Source: Nakamurella lactea DSM 19367 (GTDB lineage Bacteria; Actinomycetota; Actinomycetes; Mycobacteriales; Nakamurellaceae). From it: a DNA stretch of 64,000 bases. A program made the position numbers and the translations under genes. Each line of letters opens with the position of its first letter. The stretch's first letter is position 1. The stretch spans positions 248,001 to 312,000 of the forward strand of contig NZ_AUFT01000005.1 of NCBI RefSeq assembly GCF_000426645.1, in the 5' to 3' direction. Below the pieces are notes generated by a model, which saw nothing but the letters and a program-made list of their open reading frames with translations, was not told where the DNA came from and searched no databases. Positions 26,250-38,065 of the stretch are shown piece after piece.

Positions 26250-26828
26250 ATGACAGCCAGCTACACCTTTGATGTCTTTTCCAGTCTCGACGGATTCGGC
26301 GGCGTGAGCAGCGGCGACTGGGGCGGCTACTGGGGCAAACAGGGTCCCGAGCTGCTCGATCGTCGCTTCGACCTGTACGACGAGGGGCGAATGGTCTTCG
26401 GGGCCAACACCTATCGAGAGTTCGTGACCATGCTGGCCGCCAGCACCGAGGACTCCGACGTGCGCGACCCGTGGGTCAGCAGAATGGTCCAGCTGCCGGC
26501 CACGGTGATCTCCTCCACCCTGGAAGGTCCGCTGGACTGGCCGGATGCGACGCTCGTCAGCGGCGACGCGGTCGATGTCGTCGCCCGGCTCAAGGCGGAA
26601 TCGGACGTACCGCTGCGCTCACACGGCAGCCTGTCGATGAACCGGGCACTGATGGCCGCCGGTCTGGTCGACCGAGTCCAGGTCACGGTCTTCCCGGTGA
26701 TCACCGGGAAGACCGGGGACGCCCCGATCTTCCGAGGAGCAGCCGACTTCGACCTCGAACTGATCGAGAGCCGAACCCTCGACGGGCACACCCAGGAGCT
26801 CACCTACCGGCCGACCCTGCATCCCTGA
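26250..26828 (+). CDS. RibD C-terminal/dihydrofolate reductase-like protein
   Basis: 192-residue member of the RibD_C (DHFR-like Rossmann) family, probably an NADPH-dependent reductase of unknown substrate. It has the FDVFSSLDGFGG opening, MVFGANTYREFV, the LKAESDVPLRSHGSLSMNRALMAAGLVDRVQVTVFPVITG core with the dinucleotide-binding Gly segment replaced by HGS, and a C-terminal strand LELIESRTLDG. The ATG follows a GAGGAGAG site six bases away. Such genes are frequently found beside ECF/YCII loci, as here. Confidence 0.88.
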   Translation: MTASYTFDVFSSLDGFGGVSSGDWGGYWGKQGPELLDRRFDLYDEGRMVFGANTYREFVTMLAASTEDSDVRDPWVSRMVQLPATVISSTLEGPLDWPDATLVSGDAVDVVARLKAESDVPLRSHGSLSMNRALMAAGLVDRVQVTVFPVITGKTGDAPIFRGAADFDLELIESRTLDGHTQELTYRPTLHP

Positions 26829-26904
26829 GCCCCGCCAGGACCGAACCGAATTCCGGCCCCCGGCCCTGGGTCCGGATATATTCCGTCGGGCTTGCCCTTC
26901 GGAC

Positions 26905-26931
26905 TGTCGGATCGGGGCAAAGCCGTTCGTA
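26905..26931 (+). promoter_or_regulatory. weak ECF42-type promoter candidate before the YCII gene
   Basis: TGTCGG (26905-26910), 17-base spacer, CGTA (26928-26931). It resembles the TGTCGA / CG(A/T)C signature reported for ECF42 targets, with one mismatch in each box. Located ~50 bases upstream of the YCII start. Confidence 0.35.
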
Positions 26932-26984
26932 GCAGGGTGAGAGGCGCCGCTTGGGGCGCCACCGAGCCACAGGAGACGATCGAA

Positions 26985-27326
26985 ATGCAATACCTGCTTT
27001 CCGTCATCAACGATTCGGACGACGAAGCCACCCAGGACGAGCAGGCGGCCATCGACGTGTTCAACGACCGCCTCCAGACAGATGGCTACTGGGTATTCGC
27101 CGGCGGACTCCCAGGGCCGAGTACCGCCACCGTCATCGACAACCGGGGTGACGACGCGATCGTCACCGACGGGCCGTTCCTGGAGTCCAAGGAATTCATC
27201 GTCGGATTCTGGATCATCGAGGCAGCCGATCTCGACGTGGCGCTCAGGCTCGCCACCGACGGCTCGAAGGCGTGCAACCGAAAGGTCGAGGTGCGGCCGT
27301 TCCTCACCGAAGCGGATACGAAATGA
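26985..27326 (+). CDS. YCII-related (DGPF-domain) protein
   Basis: 113 residues with the YCII ferredoxin-like fold and the DGPF signature (TDGPFLESKEFIVGFWIIEAADLDVAL). It begins MQYLLSVIND and ends VEVRPFL, standard for the family. Function is unknown; these proteins are the conserved partners and targets of ECF42 sigma factors, and one follows 22 bases downstream. The start is set by AGGAGA 8 bases upstream of the ATG at 26985. Confidence 0.92.
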   Translation: MQYLLSVINDSDDEATQDEQAAIDVFNDRLQTDGYWVFAGGLPGPSTATVIDNRGDDAIVTDGPFLESKEFIVGFWIIEAADLDVALRLATDGSKACNRKVEVRPFLTEADTK

Positions 27327-27348
27327 CTCACGGCCGGGACAGCACAGC

Positions 27349-28620
27349 GTGACTGGCGTGCAGGAGGCGATCACCCGGGCCCACCGCGAAGAATGGGCGC
27401 GGGTGGTGGCCTCGCTGACCCGGCGTTTCGGCGACCTCGACATCGCCGAGGAGGCGGCCGCCGAGGCCTTCGCCGCCGCCGTCGAGCGCTGGCCGGCCGA
27501 CGGCGTACCACCCAACCCCGGTGCCTGGTTGACGACTACCGCGGGGCGCCGGGCCATCGACCGGATCCGTCGAGAGGGCAAGCGCGGCACCAAGTCCAGG
27601 GAGGCTCAGGTGTTGTTCGACGACGAACCACCGGCGCCTCTGGGCGCCATCGAGGACGACCGGCTCCGGCTGCTGTTCACCTGTTGCCACCCGGCACTGG
27701 CGGTCGAAGCGCGGGTCGCGCTGACGCTGCGGATGGTCGGCGGGCTGACCATGCCGGAGATCGCCCGCGCCTTCCTGGTGACGGAAACCACTATGGGACA
27801 ACGGATCACCCGGGCGAAGGCCAAGATCAGGGCCGCCCGGATCCCGTACCGGGTGCCGTCAGCCGAAGATCTCCCGGAACGCGTCTCCGGCGTCCTCACC
27901 GTGCTGTTCCTGGTCTTCAACGAGGGCTACCTGGCGACCGGCCCCGACACGGATCCGCTGCGCACCGACCTCACGGCGGAGGCGATCCGGCTGGCCCGGC
28001 TGCTCCGCGTTCTCCTTCCGCAGGACGGGGAGGTGGCCGGCCTGCTGGCGCTGATGCTGCTCACCGAGTCCCGGCACCGTGCCAGGCTCTCGGCCAATGG
28101 CGAGCTGGTCGCCCTCGGCGAACAGGACCGCGGTGCCTGGGACGCTGCGCTGATCGCCGAAGGCCATCGACTGGTGCGCGAGCGACTGGCCGCCGGGGAG
28201 CCGCCCGGTAGATTCCAGATCCTGGCCGCGATCAACGCCGTGCACACCTCCGCCCGCGACATCCGCGACACCGACTGGTCGCAGGTGGTCGCTCTCTACG
28301 ACCAGCTCGTCCGGATCGATCGCTCGCCGATCGTCGCCCTCAACCGGGCGATCGCGGTCGCCGAGATCGACGGTCCGGAGGTCGCCCTGGGATCCATCGA
28401 CGGTCTCGCGGTCAGCTTGACCGGCTACCACGCCTATCACGCCGCCCGGGCCGACCTGCTGCGCAGATTGGGGCGCAGCAACGAGTCGCGCGCGGCGTAC
28501 GACGCGGCCATCGAGTCGGCGGGCAATACTGCAGAGGCGGCATATCTGGCACGCCGACGCGACCAGCTGGCGAAGTCATGTTTCAACGCCTCTGGCTTGC
28601 CAATTCCTTCGTTGCCGTGA
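27349..28620 (+). CDS. ECF sigma factor, ECF42 type with TPR-like C-terminus
   Basis: 423 residues. Sigma2 (about 10-75: DLDIAEEAAAEAFAAAVERWP) and sigma4 (about 110-165: LLFTCCHPALAVEARVALTLRMVGGLTMPEIARAFLV) are followed by a ~200-residue helical extension with the family blocks LFLVFNEGY, AIRLARLL, INAVH and ALNRAIAVAE, predicted TPR-like. The extension is needed for activity in studied ECF42 proteins and no anti-sigma gene is expected. The GTG at 27349 lies just after the YCII stop (operon). The last ~13 residues (KSCFNASGLPIPSLP) depart from the family and are read from DNA that is antisense to a yoeB relic. Confidence 0.92.
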   Translation: MTGVQEAITRAHREEWARVVASLTRRFGDLDIAEEAAAEAFAAAVERWPADGVPPNPGAWLTTTAGRRAIDRIRREGKRGTKSREAQVLFDDEPPAPLGAIEDDRLRLLFTCCHPALAVEARVALTLRMVGGLTMPEIARAFLVTETTMGQRITRAKAKIRAARIPYRVPSAEDLPERVSGVLTVLFLVFNEGYLATGPDTDPLRTDLTAEAIRLARLLRVLLPQDGEVAGLLALMLLTESRHRARLSANGELVALGEQDRGAWDAALIAEGHRLVRERLAAGEPPGRFQILAAINAVHTSARDIRDTDWSQVVALYDQLVRIDRSPIVALNRAIAVAEIDGPEVALGSIDGLAVSLTGYHAYHAARADLLRRLGRSNESRAAYDAAIESAGNTAEAAYLARRRDQLAKSCFNASGLPIPSLP

Positions 28621-28691
28621 CGTTGGATGGCCATCAGCAGCGCATTGATGCGTTTCAGCACCTTGCGATTCTGCGCCTGCCACCAGCGATA
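28554..28691 (-). pseudogene. yoeB: truncated yoeB-like toxin relic
   Basis: Read on the minus strand, this segment encodes 46 residues that follow YoeB closely: YRWWQAQNRKVLKRINALL, then IQRHGNEGIGKPEALKHDF and SWSRR. The YoeB N-terminus (start codon and first strand) and the catalytic C-terminal segment (EHRLVY...) are missing, and the GYW before SRR is reduced to SW. No yefM antitoxin is nearby. The relic begins 14 bases past the hydrolase stop and runs into the 3' end of the ECF42 gene on the other strand. GC content is visibly lower than in neighbours. Confidence 0.75.
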
Positions 28692-28705
28692 CGTGCCTCC
28701 GCGGC

Positions 28706-30487
28706 TCAGGACCGCGGGCGTTCGACGATTCGCCTGAGCTCCGCGGACTTCTCGGCGGTCCACCCGGGAGGCTGGACGATGGCGGCCCAGCCGTCGACAT
28801 ACTCCTGGGTGTAGACGTGACCGTGCCCCGGCGGCACCTCCACCGGTTCCAACATGTCAGCCGCCACCTGCCAGAAGGTGACGAACGGGATCCAGGTCAT
28901 TTCGTCGAGCACGTCGCGGCCCCGCTGCTCGGCCAGCCAGTCCGGCCGGTGCAGGATCAGGTCCGGTGACAACCAGGTGACGGGGTCCGACGGGTGCTGC
29001 AGATACAGCACCCGCGTGCCGGTCCACGGTGCGTCGGCCGGCGCGATCGGCTCGGCCGGATCGCTGGAGAACCGCACGATGCGGCCGTCCCGGTACACCG
29101 GCTCGATCTGCGGGCTGCCCGCGTCCCGGCCGTCGGTGTAGGCCCGGTGCAGCGGATTGAAGCTGGGCGCGCCGGCGAACATCGCCCCGTCGGTGCGGTT
29201 CCGCAGGTCGTACTCACCGCTGAACGCCGCCTCCGCGGAGAACGATCCGAGACTCTCGCCGAACACCAGCAGCTTCGGCCGGTGGTCCGCCGGCAACGCC
29301 GACCACCGCTCGTAGACGGCGTCGAACAACTCCCGGCCCGCCTGCCGCGCCCGTTCCTGATCGACCATGATCGACGCCCACGACGGTAGGTAGGAGTACT
29401 GGATGGCCACGCTCGCGACGTCGCCGCCGGTCTCGTACTCCAGCGACGTCAGCGCCCCGGGGTCGACCCAACCGGTTCCGGTGGTCCCCGCCACCAGCAG
29501 ATAACCCCGATCGAATCCGCCCGCCCGTTGCAGGTCGTCAACGGCGAGCTGGGCACGACTCTCTATGTCGTCGGCCGAAGCGATGCCCGCATAGGCGCGG
29601 ATCGGCTCCACCGCGGCCGAGTCGTTGAACGCGGAGATCTCGGCAACCGTCGGACCCTGGCCGATGAAGTTCCGTCCCTGGAACCCAAGGGTGTCCCAAG
29701 CCACCAGCGAACCCGGCCCGCCCGACCGCAACGCGGTATCCGGCTTGACCGCGAGGGCGCCGGTCGAGCCGTCCTGGACGGCGAAGCTGCGCTGCGCCAA
29801 CCCGACGATCCCGTCCAACAGGACGCCGGTCACCAGCAGCAGCGTCAGCCCGGCGACCGCCGCCCAACCGAGCGCCCGGGCCGCCCGCCGACCCATCCAC
29901 CGGCTCAGCACCTTGGCGATCCATCGGTAGCAGCGGCGCAGGCCCCGGCCGGCCGCGACCAGGCCGACGAAGACCAGCGCGCCCACCACCGGCAACAGCA
30001 GCTGGGAGACGACACCATCGGTCTGCGCCTGCAGGAGCTCACGAATCCGGAGCTGCCATCTCAAGCCCAGCAGGTAGGAAGCGACGAGCGCGACCGCTGC
30101 CACCACGGCGAACACCTGCCAGGACCGACGCCGCGGGGCACGCGCGGGCCGGTCGGCGAACTGCCGCCAGACCCAGGCCCCGAGGACGCCAAGGCCGTAG
30201 CCGATCGCCCCGTTCACCCCACAGACGAAGCCCTGGAAGGCACCTGGTCGCGGCAACAACGACGGGGTGAACGACAGGCAGACGAACAGCAATGCCACCC
30301 ACAGGCCCGGCAAGGTGTATCGAAACCGGCTGCGACCGCGCGCTTCGGCCGCGGGATCGTCCGGGGTGCGTTCGTCCGGCGCGGCGGTTGACGCAGCGTC
30401 GTCCGGCGCTGGTTCGGCGCTGCCCGGCCCGGGCGACTCGGTGGCATCCGCTTCGCCGGGTGCCGACGGGTCTGTGTGGGTCGTCAT
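28706..30487 (-). CDS. membrane alpha/beta-hydrolase (Abhydrolase_9 family)
   Basis: 593 residues. A ~55-residue acidic Pro/Ala-rich cytosolic tail is followed by four to five hydrophobic membrane segments (about residues 60-245) and then a long C-terminal hydrolase domain. The nucleophile elbow is GESLGSFSAE near residue 410, with later Asp (HPSDPVTW) and His (GHGHVYTQ) as triad candidates. The pattern matches the two-part Abhydrolase_9_N / Abhydrolase_9 architecture of actinobacteria; the substrate is unknown but is probably a lipid or ester at the membrane. The ATG has AGGA close upstream. Confidence 0.88.
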   Translation of the reverse strand: MTTHTDPSAPGEADATESPGPGSAEPAPDDAASTAAPDERTPDDPAAEARGRSRFRYTLPGLWVALLFVCLSFTPSLLPRPGAFQGFVCGVNGAIGYGLGVLGAWVWRQFADRPARAPRRRSWQVFAVVAAVALVASYLLGLRWQLRIRELLQAQTDGVVSQLLLPVVGALVFVGLVAAGRGLRRCYRWIAKVLSRWMGRRAARALGWAAVAGLTLLLVTGVLLDGIVGLAQRSFAVQDGSTGALAVKPDTALRSGGPGSLVAWDTLGFQGRNFIGQGPTVAEISAFNDSAAVEPIRAYAGIASADDIESRAQLAVDDLQRAGGFDRGYLLVAGTTGTGWVDPGALTSLEYETGGDVASVAIQYSYLPSWASIMVDQERARQAGRELFDAVYERWSALPADHRPKLLVFGESLGSFSAEAAFSGEYDLRNRTDGAMFAGAPSFNPLHRAYTDGRDAGSPQIEPVYRDGRIVRFSSDPAEPIAPADAPWTGTRVLYLQHPSDPVTWLSPDLILHRPDWLAEQRGRDVLDEMTWIPFVTFWQVAADMLEPVEVPPGHGHVYTQEYVDGWAAIVQPPGWTAEKSAELRRIVERPRS

Positions 30488-30580
30488 CTGTCCTGCCTCG
30501 GTATCGTTCCCGATGCGCTCGGAAAGCGTGCTGCAGGGAGAGTATGCGTAGCGGCCGGGTGCGACGGCACGGCCTCCTGG

Positions 30581-31807
30581 TCACTGCGTGACGATGTCCA
30601 ACTCGTTGCCCTCGGGGTCGGCCAGCCGGATCCGCCCCGGTGTTCGGTCGAGCAACTGTCCCCCGGCGGCGACCGCCGCGTCGATCCGGGGCTGCGCCCG
30701 GTCGTCGGGGACACAGAGTTCCAGCCGGATACGGTTGGGCTGGCGGCGCCGGTCCTGCTCTGCCGACTCCAGGTTCTGGAAGAAGATGACCGGATCGAGT
30801 CGATCCGGATCGTAGATGTCGGTGACGTGCTGCCGCGGGTCGTGCTGGTACCCGAGGGCGGCAATCCAGAATGCTTGTGCCGCAGGGATGTCGACGGCGT
30901 CGATGCCGAACTGAACGAATCGCAACCCCGCCGGGTCGGCGACCAGCCCCAGCTCGCGGGCCGCGGCTTGGACCCGGCCGGCCAGCTCGGCGAAGCGGGC
31001 CGCGGATCCGTGCCCGTCGTCCTCCCACTGGTCCTTGCCGCTGTCGATGACGACTCCGTCCCGCCGGGCGTCGATGAGCAGGGGCACCCCGGCGTCGTCG
31101 GCCAGTCCGGCGACGGCGGCGACCAGCCGGCCCGTCCGGGTCGCGGACGACGTCGGATAGAACGTCATGGCACTGAACACGACGCGCCAGTCGGAGGTCG
31201 CCGGATCGGCCGACAGCGCGTCGCCGGGAACCAGGTCGACCTCGTTCCCCTCGGCGTCGGCCAGCGTCAGTCCGTAGACGCCGTACGGCTCCTGGCCGAC
31301 GGCTGCCCGGATCGACGACACCGCTTCCGGGACCCGCACCACGTCCAGGTGAATCCGGTTGCGCAGGAGCCGGGGCTCGTCGAGCGGGCGGACCGAGAGC
31401 GCCGGATCCCGCCGCCATGGATCGATCAGATCGGCGCCGATCGGGCGGTAGCCCAGCACCGGTTGCCAGAAGGACGCCACCGATGCCGGGTCCGCTGCGT
31501 CGATGCCCACCCGGACCGTCTGCAGCCGGCCGGGAGACGCGGACAGCCCGAGGTCTCGTGCGTTCGCCGAGATCGCCTGGGCAAGGTCCGCGGATCCCGA
31601 CCCGATCCGCACCCGGAGACCGCTGGGGCGCAGGTCCACGTCGGGAAGTCCGTCGTTGCCGGCCGACTCGGCAATCCGACCCAGCAGCACGGCGCAGGCA
31701 GAAAGACTCGATGCCTCGAACCACGCCTCGGCGCCGGCGCCGAGGACTCGCCAGTCGGGTAGGTCTTGTGCCTGCTGGGATTCGGCCGCTGCCGATCGAT
31801 CAGTCAT
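30581..31807 (-). CDS. tandem PCD-like/VOC protein
   Basis: 408 residues built as two repeats, each a pterin-carbinolamine-dehydratase-like segment (DWRVL...AWF near residue 18; the second near 195, DWRVVFSAMTFYP) followed by a VOC/glyoxalase_6 domain (RVGIDAADPASVASFWQPVLGY and QFGIDAVDIPAAQAFWIAALGY). In true PCD the HHP motif is catalytic; I do not see it, so the dehydratase activity is probably lost. Function unknown; possibly ligand sequestration. The ATG at 31807 is chosen because TACCCT ends six bases upstream (leaderless) and the longer frame overlaps the helR promoter. Divergent from helR. Confidence 0.82.
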   Translation of the reverse strand: MTDRSAAAESQQAQDLPDWRVLGAGAEAWFEASSLSACAVLLGRIAESAGNDGLPDVDLRPSGLRVRIGSGSADLAQAISANARDLGLSASPGRLQTVRVGIDAADPASVASFWQPVLGYRPIGADLIDPWRRDPALSVRPLDEPRLLRNRIHLDVVRVPEAVSSIRAAVGQEPYGVYGLTLADAEGNEVDLVPGDALSADPATSDWRVVFSAMTFYPTSSATRTGRLVAAVAGLADDAGVPLLIDARRDGVVIDSGKDQWEDDGHGSAARFAELAGRVQAAARELGLVADPAGLRFVQFGIDAVDIPAAQAFWIAALGYQHDPRQHVTDIYDPDRLDPVIFFQNLESAEQDRRRQPNRIRLELCVPDDRAQPRIDAAVAAGGQLLDRTPGRIRLADPEGNELDIVTQ

Positions 31808-31813
31808 GCAGGG

Positions 31814-31819
31814 AGGGTA
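31814..31819 (-). promoter_or_regulatory. TACCCT -10 box of the PCD/VOC gene
   Basis: A TAnnnT hexamer on the minus strand ends six bases before the ATG at 31807, fitting leaderless transcription. Confidence 0.5.
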
Positions 31820-31853
31820 GAACCGATCCCGGACGATCGCCGTCCTGGAGGTC

Positions 31854-31882
31854 TTGTTACTCCCCTCCACTACCAATATATA
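31854..31882 (+). promoter_or_regulatory. sigma70-type promoter of helR-rox
   Basis: TTGTTA (31854-31859), 17-base spacer, TATATA (31877-31882). It is one of the best -35/-10 pairs in the window. The predicted +1 is at about 31889-31890. Confidence 0.7.
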
Positions 31883-31890
31883 GCGCATCG

Positions 31891-31911
31891 GGGGCCTTGC
31901 GGCAAGGCCCC
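31891..31911. promoter_or_regulatory. rifamycin-associated element (RAE)-like palindrome
   Basis: Perfect palindrome with arms GGGGCCTTGC and GCAAGGCCCC around a central G. Its form matches the RAE known upstream of rifamycin-resistance genes (rox, helR, rph) in Streptomyces and other actinobacteria. It starts at or one base after the predicted +1 and lies ~54 bases before helR. Confidence 0.85.
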
Positions 31912-31935
31912 GGTGGTGCCGCACAATAGTCGGCC

Positions 31936-31950
31936 GAGGTCAATGACCTC
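31936..31950. promoter_or_regulatory. inverted repeat in the helR leader
   Basis: GAGGTCA-A-TGACCTC, 7-bp perfect arms with one central base, between the RAE and the ribosome site. It may be a second operator or a small leader hairpin. Confidence 0.4.
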
Positions 31951-31964
31951 AGATTGGAGCTGAC

Positions 31965-34139
31965 GTGAAACCCTTGACCACCAGCGTGTTTGACCTGCCG
32001 GAGCGACTCGCGGCCAAGGCCGTCCCGGCCTTGATTGCCGCGGACGAAGAGCATTTCACCGCGATCTCGGAGTGCCTGCGGCAGTCGATTGCGGAGTTGT
32101 CCGACCGGCTGGACATCGAGCGTAAGAAGCATTACCGCGGTGGCCAGGAAGCGATGGAGCGTGACCAGCAGGTCCACCGGCTGACGGCGCAGTTGCGCAC
32201 CCTGAGCCGCTACGGCCTCGACCTGTGTCTGGGCCATGTTGTCCGCGTCGAAGATCCGGAGCCGTTGTACGTCGGCCGGTTGGGCCTGCGGGACAGCAAC
32301 GGGGACCCACTGTTGCTCGACTGGCGCTCCCCCGCGGCCGAGCCGTTCTTCGCGGCCACCCACGCCAACCCGATGGGCCTGGCCAGCCGCCGGAGGTACC
32401 GCTGGTCGCGTGGACGGGTCAGTGACTACTGGGACGAGGTCTTCACCCCCGAAGGGCTGGAGTCCCGGGCAGCGCTCGACGACCAGTCCGCGTTCATCGC
32501 GAGCTTGGGTAGCAATCGATCCGCCAGGATGCGCGACGTGCTGGGCACCATCCAGGCCGACCAGGACGCCGTCGTCCGCGCCGGGTCGCGGGGCGCCCTG
32601 GTCGTCGACGGCGGTCCTGGCACCGGCAAGACGGTCGTCGCGCTGCACCGGACGGCCTATCTGCTGTACTCCGATCCACGGCTCGGCCACGATCGGGGCG
32701 GGGTGCTGTTCGTCGGACCGCATCAGCCGTATCTCAACTACGTGGCCGACGTCTTGCCGAGCCTGGGTGAGGAGGGCGTGCAGACCTGCACCCTGCGTGA
32801 TCTGGTCGCCGAAGGCGCCGCGGCCGCCGTCGAGACGGACCCGCAGGTTGCCAGGCTGAAGTCGTCCGCAGACTGGGTGACAGCCATCGAGACTGCCGTC
32901 CGGTTCTACGAGGAGCCGCCGACGACGACGATGACGATCAGCACCGACTGGGCCGACCTGCGGGTGACCCCCGACGATTGGTCCGAGGCGTTCGCCGCAG
33001 CCAGGGTGGGCACCCCGCACAACGAGGCGCGAGCAGAGATCTTCGCTGAACTGGTGACCATCCTGACCGACAAGCTCGACGAGGACGTTCCGATCGATCG
33101 GGTCGAGAAAGCCTTGCACGGCAACAAGGAACTGCAGAGCTCGCTGAACTCCGCGTGGCCGCTGATCGAACCCGCCGATCTGGTCGGCGACCTCTGGACG
33201 GTACCGGCCTACCTGCGGATGTGCGCCCCGTGGCTGGAGCCCGATCAGCTCCGCCGCCTGCGACGGCCGGACCCGGCCGCCTGGACCGTGTCCGACCTGC
33301 CGCTGCTCGACGTCGCCCGGCGGCGGCTCGGCGAGCGTGATGCGGCCGGCCGTCAGCGACGACAGGCGGCGGCGCTGGCCGCCGCCGGGCAGGAGATGTC
33401 CACGGTGATCGACGATCTGATCGCCACCGACGATTCGGAACTGCAGGTGATGTCGATGCTGCGTGGCGACGACCTGCGTGACGCGCTGGTCGACCATGAT
33501 GCGCAGCTCGGCCCGGATCGCGATCGGCTGGCCGGTCCGTTTGCCCACATCGTGGTCGACGAGGCACAGGAACTCACCGATGCCGAGTGGCAGATGTTGT
33601 TGCTGCGTTGTCCGTCCCGCAGCCTCACCATCGTCGGCGACCGGGCCCAGGCGCGGCACGGATTCACCGAGTCGTGGGAGCAACGACTGACCCGGATCGG
33701 GCTGGACCGGATCGAACTCGCCACCCTGACCATCAACTATCGGACGCCGGAAGAGGTGATGTCCGAGGCTGCGCCGGTGATCCTTGCCGCCCTCCCCGAC
33801 GCCAACGTGCCGACCTCGATCCGCAGGACCGGGATCCCGGTCGGGCACGGCAAAGTCGCTGAGCTGGCCGCCGTTCTGGACGGCTGGCGCGCCGCGCACG
33901 AGGAGGGAATTGCCTGCCTGATCACCGCGGACGGCAAGGCGGACACTCTGTTCCAGCCCGGCTCCGAGGTCCGCATGCTGACTCCGGAGCTCGCCAAGGG
34001 GCTGGAATTCGATCTGGTCGTGCTGATCGACCCGCAGCGTTTCGGTGGCGAACTCGACAGCGGAGGGATCGAGGCTGCGGTCGACCGCTATGTCGCCATG
34101 ACCAGGGCAACCCAACAGCTTGTGGTGCTGACGAGCTGA
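31965..34139 (+). CDS. helR: HelR-like RNA polymerase recycling ATPase (rifamycin resistance)
   Basis: 724-residue superfamily-1 helicase-like protein of the HelD/HelR group, which binds RNA polymerase rather than unwinding DNA and can dislodge rifamycin or stalled complexes. An N-terminal coiled coil (about 25-80, DEEHF...RLTAQLRTL) precedes the DWRSPAAEPFF motif, a HelD hallmark (near 120). Walker A is GGPGTGKT (216-223), Walker B IVVDEAQELTD (near 530), and late motifs are INYRTPEE, AKGLEFDLVV and VAMTRAT. Assignment to HelR rather than housekeeping HelD rests on the RAE upstream and rox downstream. GTG at 31965 with GGAG five bases upstream. Confidence 0.9.
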   Translation: MKPLTTSVFDLPERLAAKAVPALIAADEEHFTAISECLRQSIAELSDRLDIERKKHYRGGQEAMERDQQVHRLTAQLRTLSRYGLDLCLGHVVRVEDPEPLYVGRLGLRDSNGDPLLLDWRSPAAEPFFAATHANPMGLASRRRYRWSRGRVSDYWDEVFTPEGLESRAALDDQSAFIASLGSNRSARMRDVLGTIQADQDAVVRAGSRGALVVDGGPGTGKTVVALHRTAYLLYSDPRLGHDRGGVLFVGPHQPYLNYVADVLPSLGEEGVQTCTLRDLVAEGAAAAVETDPQVARLKSSADWVTAIETAVRFYEEPPTTTMTISTDWADLRVTPDDWSEAFAAARVGTPHNEARAEIFAELVTILTDKLDEDVPIDRVEKALHGNKELQSSLNSAWPLIEPADLVGDLWTVPAYLRMCAPWLEPDQLRRLRRPDPAAWTVSDLPLLDVARRRLGERDAAGRQRRQAAALAAAGQEMSTVIDDLIATDDSELQVMSMLRGDDLRDALVDHDAQLGPDRDRLAGPFAHIVVDEAQELTDAEWQMLLLRCPSRSLTIVGDRAQARHGFTESWEQRLTRIGLDRIELATLTINYRTPEEVMSEAAPVILAALPDANVPTSIRRTGIPVGHGKVAELAAVLDGWRAAHEEGIACLITADGKADTLFQPGSEVRMLTPELAKGLEFDLVVLIDPQRFGGELDSGGIEAAVDRYVAMTRATQQLVVLTS

Positions 34140-38062
<3,923 letters not shown>

Positions 38063-38065
38063 GCG

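Noticed and set aside
30039-31724. 561-codon minus-strand open frame across two genes
   Set aside because: It is Arg-rich low-complexity sequence in another frame of the membrane hydrolase and PCD/VOC genes, with no recognisable domain.
31965-34139. UvrD/Rep DNA helicase
   Set aside because: The DWRSPAAEPFF motif and N-terminal coiled coil mark the HelD/HelR group, and the RAE and rox context supports HelR.
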